From Oscillospiraceae bacterium (GTDB lineage: Bacteria > Bacillota > Clostridia > Oscillospirales > Ruminococcaceae), in assembly GCA_900768735.1 (NCBI GenBank), contig CAAGDZ010000320.1, positions 1 through 6,152 on the forward strand: 6,152 bases of DNA. Reading direction: 5' to 3'. This document shows positions 1 to 5,870 of this stretch, piece by piece; the first letter of the stretch is position 1; each line of letters begins with the position of its first letter. The position numbers and the translations under genes are program-made. The notes under the pieces were generated by a model. That model worked only from the letters and a program-made list of their open reading frames with translations, did not search any database and had not been told where the DNA came from.

Positions 1-1100
1 AACAATGTCGGACTCATAAGACCGAGCCCCAGTCCCTTGTTTGCTACAATAAGCGCAACCTCGCCTCGCGAAATCATCCCCACGCCTATCTGCACAGCCT
101 CTCTATTTGAGTATCTGCATATTTTAGCGCCCAGACCACAGCCGACAACCTTTGTCAGCACCGCCACAACCAGCAGCACGGCGGCGAAAATAATTATAGT
201 CGGGGTCATGTTGTTTATCGTTACTTCAAGGCCTATGCTTGCAAAGAAAATCGGCGAAAGCAGAAGATACGACAGCGTATCAAACCTGTGCGCGATATAC
301 TTTGTCTTTGAGGTACTGGAGATGACAAGTCCCGCGACAAACGAGCCTGTTATATCCGCAACGCCGAAAACCTCCTCGGCTACATACGCAAACAAAAGGC
401 ACAGCGCAAAACTTACTACTACAAACCGCCGCTGATTTTCCTCTGTGCGCTTTGTCCACTTGTTGAAAACAAAGTGGAAGAAAACGCCGAAAAGCAGAGC
501 AAATGCGAAAAATCCGACGATTTTAAGCAGTACAACACCGATATTTCCCGCCTTTGGGTCGGCAAGGCTCGTGATAACCGTCAGCGCGATTATGCCGAGT
601 ATATCGTCGATAAGCGCCGCACCGAGGATTGCGTTTCCTGCCTTGGTGCTGAGCTTGCCAAGCTCTTTGAGCGTCTCGACCGTGATACTTACCGAGGTTG
701 CGGTCAGTATTACGCCTATGAACACGTCCTGCAAAAACGCGCTTGCAGTTAAATTCGGGTCTGCCGTGCCGAATAAAAACGCGACCGCCGCACCGCCGAC
801 AAGCGGAACGATAACTCCGCACAGCGCGATTATACTGCTTGCAAGTCCGCACTTTTTCATCTCGCCGATGTCGGTTTCAAGTCCCGCCGAGAACATAAGC
901 ACGATTACGCCTATCTCCGACAGATTGCTCAGTATCGGGGTGTTTTCAAGCGAAACGAGGTTTAAGCACACGGGGCCTAAAATTATACCCGCGATAAGCG
1001 CGCCGACCACCTGCGGCAAGGATACCCGCTTTGACAAAAGCCCCAGCGCTTTTGTGAATATAAGGATTATTGCTATATACAGCAAATATGAATAATCCAT
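1..1100 (-). CDS. CPA2-family Na+(K+)/H+ antiporter, C-terminus cut by window edge
   Basis: Integral membrane cation:proton antiporter of the CPA2 (NapA/GerN-like) family, expected to exchange Na+ or K+ for protons across the cytoplasmic membrane. I read 366 residues from the ATG at 1098-1100; the 3' end lies beyond base 1. Hydrophobic helices run through the whole protein. Visible family motifs are an early LPQVVGALIAGIILGP segment (28-43), MFSAGLETD (69-77), TATSVSITVETL (133-144) and GAALIDDILGI (160-170). In the last of these, D165-D166 match the ion-binding DD pair of electrogenic CPA2 members. A Lys in LTKVVG (K317) and GMISRGEVALI (341-351) are also typical. The start is supported by a GGAAAGGGAGAT ribosome site just upstream. 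The gene is transcribed alone from its own promoter near 1216-1243, after a terminator that ends the upstream operon. Typical members have about 380-400 residues or carry an added regulatory domain, so the missing part may be short. Family assignment is firm; the transported ion is inferred. Confidence 0.93.
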   Translation of the reverse strand, partial: MDYSYLLYIAIILIFTKALGLLSKRVSLPQVVGALIAGIILGPVCLNLVSLENTPILSNLSEIGVIVLMFSAGLETDIGEMKKCGLASSIIALCGVIVPLVGGAAVAFLFGTADPNLTASAFLQDVFIGVILTATSVSITVETLKELGKLSTKAGNAILGAALIDDILGIIALTVITSLADPKAGNIGVVLLKIVGFFAFALLFGVFFHFVFNKWTKRTEENQRRFVVVSFALCLLFAYVAEEVFGVADITGSFVAGLVISSTSKTKYIAHRFDTLSYLLLSPIFFASIGLEVTINNMTPTIIIFAAVLLVVAVLTKVVGCGLGAKICRYSNREAVQIGVGMISRGEVALIVANKGLGLGLMSPTL

Positions 1101-1209
1101 AGCTATCTCCCTTTCCGTCGGGTTATAATCCGAATTTTATTATCTGTATATCGGTATTTAGTATAACCCTTTTTTGAATTTTTGTTCTACTTTTATGCTA
1201 TTTTTATCG
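1101..1209 (-). promoter_or_regulatory. 5' leader of the antiporter with a long-range hairpin
   Basis: About 109 bases separate the predicted transcription start from the antiporter ATG. The leader holds a perfect 8-bp inverted repeat, GGGTTATA (1169-1162) and TATAACCC (1127-1120) in transcript sense, enclosing 34 bases. A nested CCGA/TCGG pairing lies inside. The closing arm ends only a few bases before the GGAAAGGGAGAT ribosome site, so folding could affect ribosome access. I do not recognise it as a specific riboswitch class. No U-run follows the hairpin, so it is not a terminator. The leader function is inferred. Confidence 0.4.
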
Positions 1210-1215
1210 TATGCA

Positions 1216-1243
1216 ATTATAGCACCTATTTAAAATAAGTCAA
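1216..1243 (-). promoter_or_regulatory. Sigma-A-type promoter of the antiporter gene
   Basis: On the minus strand TTGACT (1243-1238) is followed after 16 bases by a perfect TATAAT (1221-1216). The -35 differs from consensus at one position, and the region around it is AT-rich. The predicted start of transcription is near 1209. It lies between the terminator of the upstream operon and the antiporter start, so the antiporter has its own transcript. Confidence 0.75.
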
Positions 1244-1245
1244 TC

Positions 1246-1259
1246 GCGGAATTTTCCGC
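1246..1259. promoter_or_regulatory. Short dyad next to the antiporter -35 box
   Basis: GCGGAA-TT-TTCCGC is a perfect 6-bp inverted repeat with a 2-base centre, ending 2 bases upstream of the -35 hexamer of the antiporter promoter. Its GC-rich arms stand out in an AT-rich spacer. It could be a regulator binding site. A chance dyad is also possible, and no regulator is identified. Confidence 0.25.
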
Positions 1260-1438
1260 CCGTTATTTTTTTCGCTGATATTCTATGTTTCCGACAAATC
1301 AAAATGCGGCGGTGCAAAAATTTTATGTTAAAAAATCATATTTTTGAGTAATGCCGATACCGAATAAATTTACATAGCATGAAATTTTCATTTACAAAAC
1401 TTGCAGATTTTGGTCGAATTTACAGATGCCATACATAC
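1260..1438. other. AT-rich spacer without a gene
   Basis: This non-coding stretch lies between the antiporter promoter region and the DinB operon terminator. It is rich in A and T runs and has no credible reading frame with a ribosome site on either strand. The only pattern I see is three copies of ATTTACA (1368, 1390 and 1418 on the plus strand), which are weak and may be chance. No RNA gene or insertion sequence is recognisable. Confidence 0.6.
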
Positions 1439-1465
1439 AAAAATCGCCCGGCTATCTGCCGAGCG
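1439..1465 (-). terminator. Rho-independent terminator of the seven-gene operon
   Basis: In transcript sense an 8-bp stem, CGCTCGGC (1465-1458) with GCCGGGCG (1452-1445) and one G-U pair, closes a 5-base loop AGATA and is followed by ATTTTTG. The rising arm codes for the last residues of the DinB-like protein, and its TAG stop begins in the loop, so terminator and gene end overlap. The stem is strong and the U-run is clear. Confidence 0.88.
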
Positions 1466-2141
1466 TCTTCTTGCGCATATTCTCTTTCACCTTACAGCAA
1501 TTGTTAAGATGCAGTATACTATGCCTTGTCGCGGGCATAAGCAGCAGTCCCGCCACATCCTTTCCACCCCAGAAATCGAGCAGCCATACCGAATCGGGAT
1601 TATCCGTCACGCCGCCTGCGTCATAGATTTTTCGGCAGTCCTCCGCGTTCACTTTTCGCTTCATATCCGATGCGGCAAGCGCCGTTACTATCTCACGTGT
1701 CCGCATACCGACTGCATTTCGGTATTCAATCAGCTCCGCGCCGTTTATCCGCCTACTGAAATCGTATATTTCCTCATCGCCCATGGCGTTTCCCGTATCT
1801 GTCACCGTGACGTTCAGCCGCCTTTGCCACTCGCTGTCAAATACCTGCTCGCGCCGCGCAACCAGAAAATTCATTGTTAAATCCTCTATCCGCGCTATGT
1901 GCCACAGCTGCCACGCGATGGTTTCATCTTTTGCTGACGGTATTGTATAAAAATCACTCTCAGCAAGGTCCGACAGCAGACAGTCCGTTTCGCCGTATTC
2001 TCCGCCCGATACAATGGAGGTGTGCAGCATGGCATGGAGGTTGAGGAAAAGCTGTCTTGCCCTGCCAAATTCCGCCGGCTTTTTTATGATGCTTTTCAGT
2101 TCCTTATGCAGTTCTCCCGCTTTTTCACCGAAATATTTCAT
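1452..2141 (-). CDS. DinB-superfamily metalloprotein (DinB_2-like)
   Basis: Predicted cytosolic four-helix-bundle protein of the DinB/YfiT superfamily, 229 residues. Members bind a divalent metal through three histidines; some are thiol transferases (bacillithiol or mycothiol type) and many have no known reaction. The typical first-His segment WQLWHIARIED (77-87) gives H81, and the C-terminal MPATRHSILHLNNC (202-215) gives H207 and H211 in an HxxxH arrangement, so the full metal triad appears present. The N-terminal 45 residues are helical and precede the core. No signal peptide or membrane segment is seen. The ATG at 2139-2141 has an AGGGG ribosome site about 9 bases upstream, and 12 bases separate it from the preceding GNAT-DUF2087 gene. 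It is the last gene of the operon; its stop lies inside the terminator hairpin. A detoxifying thiol-transfer role would fit the neighbours but is inference. Confidence 0.85.
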   Translation of the reverse strand: MKYFGEKAGELHKELKSIIKKPAEFGRARQLFLNLHAMLHTSIVSGGEYGETDCLLSDLAESDFYTIPSAKDETIAWQLWHIARIEDLTMNFLVARREQVFDSEWQRRLNVTVTDTGNAMGDEEIYDFSRRINGAELIEYRNAVGMRTREIVTALAASDMKRKVNAEDCRKIYDAGGVTDNPDSVWLLDFWGGKDVAGLLLMPATRHSILHLNNCCKVKENMRKKTLGR

Positions 2142-2153
2142 GCAAAATATCCC

Positions 2154-2918
2154 CTATTCGTATCTCTTTTCAAGCTCCTCTATCGTCGGCAGAACATCCT
2201 CTAAGCGGTACTCCCTGCCGTACGAGTCCCTGTTTAAAAATCTGTGATTGTACAGCTCGCGGCGCAAGGTTGCCGGGTCGCCGAAGGTATGCCAGCGGTT
2301 GAGCAAATCGTTTACCTCTTTTTCGGTGTAAACTCTGCCCTTTTCAAATTTCTCCGCCAGCATACAAAGCGCGTACAGCTTCTTTTTCCTCTTTGCGGGA
2401 AAAGCGACAAGCCTGCCGCTTTCGTCAAGATAGCTTTTCAGTATTTCATAATTCATTATTTTCGGCATAACATGGCGGTACATCCGCACTGTGTCGCCGC
2501 TGTTCTCCTTTACATTACAATAAAACTCCCAGCCGCACCTTTCGTAAAGCTCGGTATGAGTGGTTATGAGATACAGCGTGTCATAGCCGAGCCTTGCCAT
2601 ATCCTCACAGGTATAGCTGAGCAGCTTTCTTGCAAGGCCCTGTCCTCGGTAATCGGTATCGACATACACCGCGCAGACATTCGGTGACAAATCCTTGCGC
2701 TCGTGAAAGTCGTTTTCGATTACTCCCATGCCCGCGATTATCCTTTTGCCGTCAAGCATAAGATACCATTGCGGAACTCTGTTTTTAAGGCGCCGGCATT
2801 CCTCCATGCTATCTAAATACGCCGATACAGGCACCTTCCACTTATCGTTGAACCATTCCGCCGCCTTTGCGTTATACGAGCTGTCGTCCCTCAGATTTAT
2901 TATCGTATATTCTTGCAT
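2154..2918 (-). CDS. GNAT acetyltransferase fused to a DUF2087 domain
   Basis: A two-domain protein of 254 residues. Residues about 5-150 form a GNAT N-acetyltransferase: beta-strand WYLMLDGKRIIAGMGV (51-66), then motif A VYVDTDYRGQGLARKLL (84-100), whose RGQGLA loop (91-96) binds acetyl-CoA pyrophosphate, and a later LYERCGWEFY (124-133) typical of the GNAT C-terminal strand-helix. Residues about 156-241 match DUF2087: GRLVAFPAKRKKKLYAL (168-184), GRVYTEKEVNDLL (194-206), DPATLRRELYNHRFLNR (214-230). DUF2087 is a small, probably winged-helix-like domain also found on ArsR-type regulators and some GNATs. The acetyl acceptor is unknown. The ATG at 2916-2918 follows AAGGGG at 5 bases. It lies 17 bases after the ASCH gene and 12 before DinB, so it is co-transcribed. 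The fusion is visible directly in one uninterrupted frame. Confidence 0.88.
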   Translation of the reverse strand: MQEYTIINLRDDSSYNAKAAEWFNDKWKVPVSAYLDSMEECRRLKNRVPQWYLMLDGKRIIAGMGVIENDFHERKDLSPNVCAVYVDTDYRGQGLARKLLSYTCEDMARLGYDTLYLITTHTELYERCGWEFYCNVKENSGDTVRMYRHVMPKIMNYEILKSYLDESGRLVAFPAKRKKKLYALCMLAEKFEKGRVYTEKEVNDLLNRWHTFGDPATLRRELYNHRFLNRDSYGREYRLEDVLPTIEELEKRYE

Positions 2919-2935
2919 AAATTCCCCTTGTAGAC

Positions 2936-3385
2936 TTACCTTCTGTAAACCACCTTAAAATCCTCGAAAATCACCGGCATATCCTCGGAAAACTCATATC
3001 CCAGCTCTTTCCCCTCTTCTGTGAAAAAGTCAATATGACCTCTCCTCCACGATTCTAAGCTATCGTCCTCACCCTCGCGTTTACATATATCGTAGGTAAT
3101 GTCCTTAAACGGGAGAATGGTGACGGCGGTCGTTTCTATCACGCATTTGGGGTTTCCGTCCCAGTCGGTGACTATACTCAGCTCCCCCTTTTTCGGTATC
3201 GGGTCGCCCTCTGTTCCGTACCCCCAAAGACTGCTCGAAGTCGCTTTTTTCACGCCTTCAAGCACCAGCCGCAAAAGCTCGTTTGCCCAGTATTCGGTCA
3301 GCTCAAAATGAAAACACGTTGTGTATTTTGTGTCGGGCGCTCTGCCGGTGTCGCGCAGAAAATCTGCCCAGAACTGCTCTATCAT
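2936..3385 (-). CDS. ASCH-domain protein (YhfF-like)
   Basis: A single-domain ASCH protein of 149 residues, a PUA-like beta-barrel family. Some ASCH proteins bind RNA; E. coli YqfB hydrolyses N4-acetylcytidine, and a Zymomonas member has been described as a ribonuclease. Seen here are the N-terminal EQFWADFL (3-10), the ASCH signature GVKKATSSS (44-52; GxKxxT with K46 and T49), DWDGNPKCVIETTAV (74-88) with E84, LPFKDITYDIC (91-101), and EGEDDSLESWRRGH (104-117) followed by a FF..E stretch, all typical of the YhfF-like branch. K46, T49 and perhaps E84 could be the catalytic set by analogy with YqfB, which is inference. The ATG overlaps the stop of the P-loop gene by 4 bases (ATGA) and has a strong AGGAGG ribosome site 7-8 bases upstream, suggesting translational coupling. 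The substrate cannot be told from the sequence. Confidence 0.87.
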   Translation of the reverse strand: MIEQFWADFLRDTGRAPDTKYTTCFHFELTEYWANELLRLVLEGVKKATSSSLWGYGTEGDPIPKKGELSIVTDWDGNPKCVIETTAVTILPFKDITYDICKREGEDDSLESWRRGHIDFFTEEGKELGYEFSEDMPVIFEDFKVVYRR

Positions 3386-4305
3386 GATGTTTCCTCCTCT
3401 GCTCCGTTTTCGAAGCTGTTATCATGCGGCTGTATAAATTCGTTTATTTTACCGTAAGCGCTGTCCCAATCGCTGTGCGCATTTTCAATTACTATGCTTT
3501 TGACCGGAAGGCGCGAGAGTATATCAAGCTCGCGGCGCTGACGCTCGCAAAGGCAGGATATATACCCGTCAAAGCCTTCTGCACTTATGCTTTTGCCGTA
3601 CCCGCCGTTTATGTGATAACTAATCACAGCGTCAAGCCAGTCCCGGCGCTGTGCGGCTGTCTGTCTGATTATCTCGCCGATATTGTCGTTTTTGAGATAG
3701 ACTACCGCGGGACTGAGCGGTTCTATCATCTTTGCAATCTCTGAAATGTACCGATACGATACCTCTTTATCAAAGCCAAAGCGCATCATAGTTTCGCACA
3801 TCGGGTTTTGCAGAAAACAACAATTGAACACATATACGGTGTTCCTGTCGGCGTTTTTACAAAACGTCCGCCATTTATCCAACATTATCGGCTTTTCCGT
3901 TTCCCACGGTAAAAAATCATAAATTTTATATCTCATCAGCTTTTCGGAGAGCAAATCGTCAAATTCAGATAAATCTACAACAAGCCCTTCGCCGTACTTT
4001 TCACCGACAGCAACGATTTTTTGCCGCTCATCTGCTGAAAACCCGCACATGGCGTCTGCAGATATAAAGCTGTGATGCTCATAGTCCGCAGGGTGACCTC
4101 CGCTGCCTTCGTCATAATATAACACAGAGATATTCTGTGCCGCAAGCAGATCGGCAATATATTTTGATACCGCGCTTTTCCCCGAGCAGGGCAAACCCTC
4201 AACAATATACAACCTGTGTTTTGTCATATTGTCGTTATTTCCCGAAATCGCACAGCAGATATGCTCTTTTTCGATATTTTCACGTGTAAGCTTTATGTAA
4301 TTCAT
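3382..4305 (-). CDS. P-loop NTPase/kinase-like protein with a foreign-looking N-terminal tail
   Basis: A predicted cytosolic nucleotide-binding protein, 307 residues from the ATG at 4303-4305. A Walker A loop GLPCSGKS (37-44) follows a hydrophobic strand, RLYIVE (31-36). Then come DEGSGGHPADYEHH (65-78) and a strand VYVFNCCFLQNP (157-168) that could hold the Walker B region. The layout resembles small-molecule or nucleotide kinases, but the acceptor is unknown. Residues 1-21, including LTRENIEKEHICCAIS, do not belong to that fold and resemble the start of YoaP-type GNAT acetyltransferases; the P-loop protein proper seems to begin at Met27. The start is uncertain. TTG at 4317 would overlap the preceding stop but its GAGGA directly abuts the codon. 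ATG 4305 has GAGGA 12 bases upstream. Met27 (4227) has only a weak GGGAAA. It sits 8 bases after the GNAT gene and overlaps the ASCH gene by 4. Confidence 0.8.
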   Translation of the reverse strand: MNYIKLTRENIEKEHICCAISGNNDNMTKHRLYIVEGLPCSGKSAVSKYIADLLAAQNISVLYYDEGSGGHPADYEHHSFISADAMCGFSADERQKIVAVGEKYGEGLVVDLSEFDDLLSEKLMRYKIYDFLPWETEKPIMLDKWRTFCKNADRNTVYVFNCCFLQNPMCETMMRFGFDKEVSYRYISEIAKMIEPLSPAVVYLKNDNIGEIIRQTAAQRRDWLDAVISYHINGGYGKSISAEGFDGYISCLCERQRRELDILSRLPVKSIVIENAHSDWDSAYGKINEFIQPHDNSFENGAEEETS

Positions 4306-4313
4306 ATTATATC

Positions 4314-4859
4314 TCAATCCTCACAAAGCGGCAGCTCAAGCTGACAGTCGCACGGCTCTTTTTCGACATGGTACGCACTGTACTCCTCTGCCTCGCGGCA
4401 GCCGACCGCCTTGTAAAACGCCTGACTCTCTACCGACGAGTGCGCCGAGATATACAGCTTCTCAGCGCCCCGCTCCTTCGCCCACTTCGCCGCTGTTAAA
4501 AACAGCCTTTTGCCTATGCCCGCCCCGCGCATATCCTCGCTGACGTGCATACTCGACAGCTCAATGTACTGCTTTTTACTGCCGAAAAGCTCATTTTCTA
4601 CCGAAACAAAGCCGACAAGCCGCCCGCCCTCGTCAAACGCGCCGTACACCACGCCACCGGTTTTTATCGTGTATTTTAGGTCTCTGACAAGCTCCTCGTA
4701 CTCTGCTTTTCCCCAGTCCTCGACAAAGGGGGTGTCAATAATTATCCACTCACCGTCAACCTTGCGCCAACATTTTGTCACCTGCTGATAACGGCGAAAA
4801 CCCGCAAATAATGCGGTGTCAAGCCGATTTTCAGTAATCATTACTATTTTTATATCCAT
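4314..4859 (-). CDS. GNAT-family N-acetyltransferase
   Basis: A single-domain acetyl-CoA-dependent N-acetyltransferase, 181 residues, cytosolic. The fold order is visible: an N-terminal region with CWRKVDGEWIIIDTPFVEDW (30-49), a central strand GRLVGFVSVENE (79-90), a strand IELSSMHVSEDM (99-110), and the acetyl-CoA loop RGAGIGKRLF (111-120; the RxxGxG pattern), followed by the helix LTAAKWAKERG. The C-terminal part is LYISAHSSVESQAFYKAVGC (135-154) and HVEKEPCDCQLE (164-175), a tail characteristic of a Firmicutes GNAT subgroup. The acceptor is not evident; antibiotics, amino acids and protein N-termini are all possible for such proteins. The ATG at 4857-4859 has GGAGG 4 bases before it, and the next in-frame ATG (codon 7) is too far from that site. 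It lies 34 bases downstream of the NTF2-like gene with no terminator between them. Confidence 0.88.
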   Translation of the reverse strand: MDIKIVMITENRLDTALFAGFRRYQQVTKCWRKVDGEWIIIDTPFVEDWGKAEYEELVRDLKYTIKTGGVVYGAFDEGGRLVGFVSVENELFGSKKQYIELSSMHVSEDMRGAGIGKRLFLTAAKWAKERGAEKLYISAHSSVESQAFYKAVGCREAEEYSAYHVEKEPCDCQLELPLCED

Positions 4860-4893
4860 ATTACCTCCGTAAAAATAAAGCTTTGGGTTTTAC

Positions 4894-5256
4894 CTATTCC
4901 CCGAAAATCCTCGAATCCATATTGAACACAAGCACCGGAGGATTATCACGCACATTCCACGTTGAAGTGACGTGAAAAATCCCCGCCATATCCGCATTTT
5001 CCGCGCTCTGTGCCTGCGTTCTCACCACATAATGAACCTGTATGAGAGTATCCGTTTCGGCTACGACCTCAAAATTGCTTATCTCATAGTCCGATATTCC
5101 GAAGTCGCCTATCATCTCCGCATACTCTGCTCCGCTGCAGCGGTACCCGCCGCATACCATAACCGCGGCTTCTGATACAAGACCCGCAAAAGCAGATTTA
5201 TCCCCGCTTTTTGCCGTGTCCCACATCTTTTTTTCGTATTCGTAAATAAAGTGCAT
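4894..5256 (-). CDS. NTF2-like (SnoaL/DUF4440-type) small protein
   Basis: A 120-residue single-domain protein with the NTF2-like cone fold pattern: N-terminal helix YEKKMWDTAKSGDKSAFAGL (7-26), then AVMVCGGYRCSGAEYAEMI (31-49), then strands YEISNFEVV (57-65), LIQVHYVVRT (71-80), GIFHVTSTWNVR (92-103) and PPVLVFNMDSRIF (106-118). NTF2-fold proteins of this size include ketosteroid-isomerase-like enzymes, small-ligand binders and many of unknown function; no clear catalytic pair can be assigned here. No signal peptide is seen. The ATG at 5254-5256 has GGAGG 7 bases upstream, and that ribosome site lies inside the last codons of the TetR gene, whose stop is only 2 bases away, so the two are coupled. 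Being the first gene after the repressor, it may act on or bind the same ligand, which is inference. Confidence 0.82.
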   Translation of the reverse strand: MHFIYEYEKKMWDTAKSGDKSAFAGLVSEAAVMVCGGYRCSGAEYAEMIGDFGISDYEISNFEVVAETDTLIQVHYVVRTQAQSAENADMAGIFHVTSTWNVRDNPPVLVFNMDSRIFGE

Positions 5257-5258
5257 TG

Positions 5259-5822
5259 TTATTCCTCCATCGTCCTTATTCCCGCGATAATCACTTCAAG
5301 CGATATTTCAAAGCTCTCGTCTATATCCGCCGAGTGACCGAAGGCGCTGTTGTTCACAAGTAATGAAAATCCCTCTAAAAAGCCACGCAAGGTGCGTATC
5401 AAATGCTCGGCTTTTTCCCGCGGTATATTCACGCTGTCAAGCACCCTGTATATGACCGAAAACATCTCCGAGGTCGCATTCATAGCACTTTGGTCGGAAT
5501 ATTTATTGTACCACAGCATAGCCTCAAACACGCCCCTGTTCTGCATAGCGTAGCCGTAAAACGCACGGCACATACTGCGAAGCGCGTCATAGCCGCTGAC
5601 GCCAACCGCCGCACGGATAACCGTATCCTCCATCTCGCGCCAGCCGTACAGCATAAGCTCGCGCCGCAGCTCGTCAAGGCTGCCGATATGGTTGTAAAGT
5701 GACGGCGGGCGTATGCTGAGCCGCTGTGCGACATTTTTTAGCGTGACCTTGTCAAGGCCGCTTTCGTTTGCAAGCTCCGCCGCATTTTTTACGATAGTGT
5801 TTTTATCAAGTCCCACACGCAT
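5259..5822 (-). CDS. TetR/AcrR-family transcriptional repressor
   Basis: A one-component repressor of 187 residues that likely binds DNA as a dimer and releases it on ligand binding. The N-terminal helix-turn-helix is clear: IVKNAAELANESGLDKVTLK (10-29), then NVAQRLSIRPPSLYNHIGSL (30-49). The RPPSLYNHI recognition-helix end is typical of the subgroup with a TetR_C_33/WHG-like ligand domain, matched by LRGFLEGFSLLVNN (145-158) and DESFEISLEVIIAGI (168-182). The ATG at 5820-5822 is chosen because AGGAG stands 4 bases before it and MRVGLD agrees with relatives beginning MxRVGLD. A GTG directly before it (5825) would be too close to the ribosome site, and GTG at codon 3 is a weaker option. It is the first gene of the operon, and its promoter carries a perfect palindrome, so it very likely represses itself and all six genes downstream. 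The inducer is unknown. Confidence 0.92.
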   Translation of the reverse strand: MRVGLDKNTIVKNAAELANESGLDKVTLKNVAQRLSIRPPSLYNHIGSLDELRRELMLYGWREMEDTVIRAAVGVSGYDALRSMCRAFYGYAMQNRGVFEAMLWYNKYSDQSAMNATSEMFSVIYRVLDSVNIPREKAEHLIRTLRGFLEGFSLLVNNSAFGHSADIDESFEISLEVIIAGIRTMEE

Positions 5823-5833
5823 CACTCTCCTGT

Positions 5834-5870
5834 ACTAATCACAATAATATTATAACTAATCAGATTAGTT
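5834..5870. promoter_or_regulatory. TetR operator palindrome plus an extra half-site
   Basis: AACTAATC-T-GATTAGTT (transcript sense) is a perfect 8-bp inverted repeat with a single central base at 5854-5870. It fills the spacer between -35 and -10 and touches the -10 box. A third copy of the half-site, GATTAGT, lies at 5840-5834, about at the transcription start, 21 bp (two helix turns) from the matching arm. Size, symmetry and position fit a TetR-dimer operator for the adjacent repressor. Binding by this protein is inferred. Confidence 0.85.

Noticed and set aside
37..1095. Long plus-strand reading frames (37-435 and 445-1095)
   Set aside because: They are antisense to the antiporter, which has clear CPA2 motifs, a ribosome site and a promoter; the plus-strand translations are low-complexity Ser/Thr/Ala-rich with no family features.
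1401..1880. Plus-strand frame opposite the DinB gene
   Set aside because: It reads through the minus-strand terminator and opposite the DinB metal-binding motifs, with no ribosome site of its own.
2244..2687. Plus-strand frame opposite the GNAT-DUF2087 gene
   Set aside because: It is the shadow of a gene with unmistakable domain motifs and has no supporting translation signals.
4306..4311. TATAAT directly before the P-loop gene ATG, as a possible internal promoter
   Set aside because: No acceptable -35 box lies 16-18 bp upstream, and a transcript from here would start inside the first codons. It would matter only if translation begins at Met27, which has a weak ribosome site.
4315..4317. 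TTG start for the P-loop gene, adding four residues
   Set aside because: The nearest ribosome-site bases (GAGGA) directly abut the TTG, leaving no spacing; the ATG at 4303-4305 fits better.
4860..4893. Possible terminator in the largest internal gap of the operon
   Set aside because: Only an AAAGCTTT palindrome and a weak A/T pairing are present; no GC-rich stem with a U-run, so read-through is expected.
5823..5825. GTG start for the TetR gene
   Set aside because: It leaves almost no spacing after AGGAG, and the following ATG gives the N-terminus expected for relatives.
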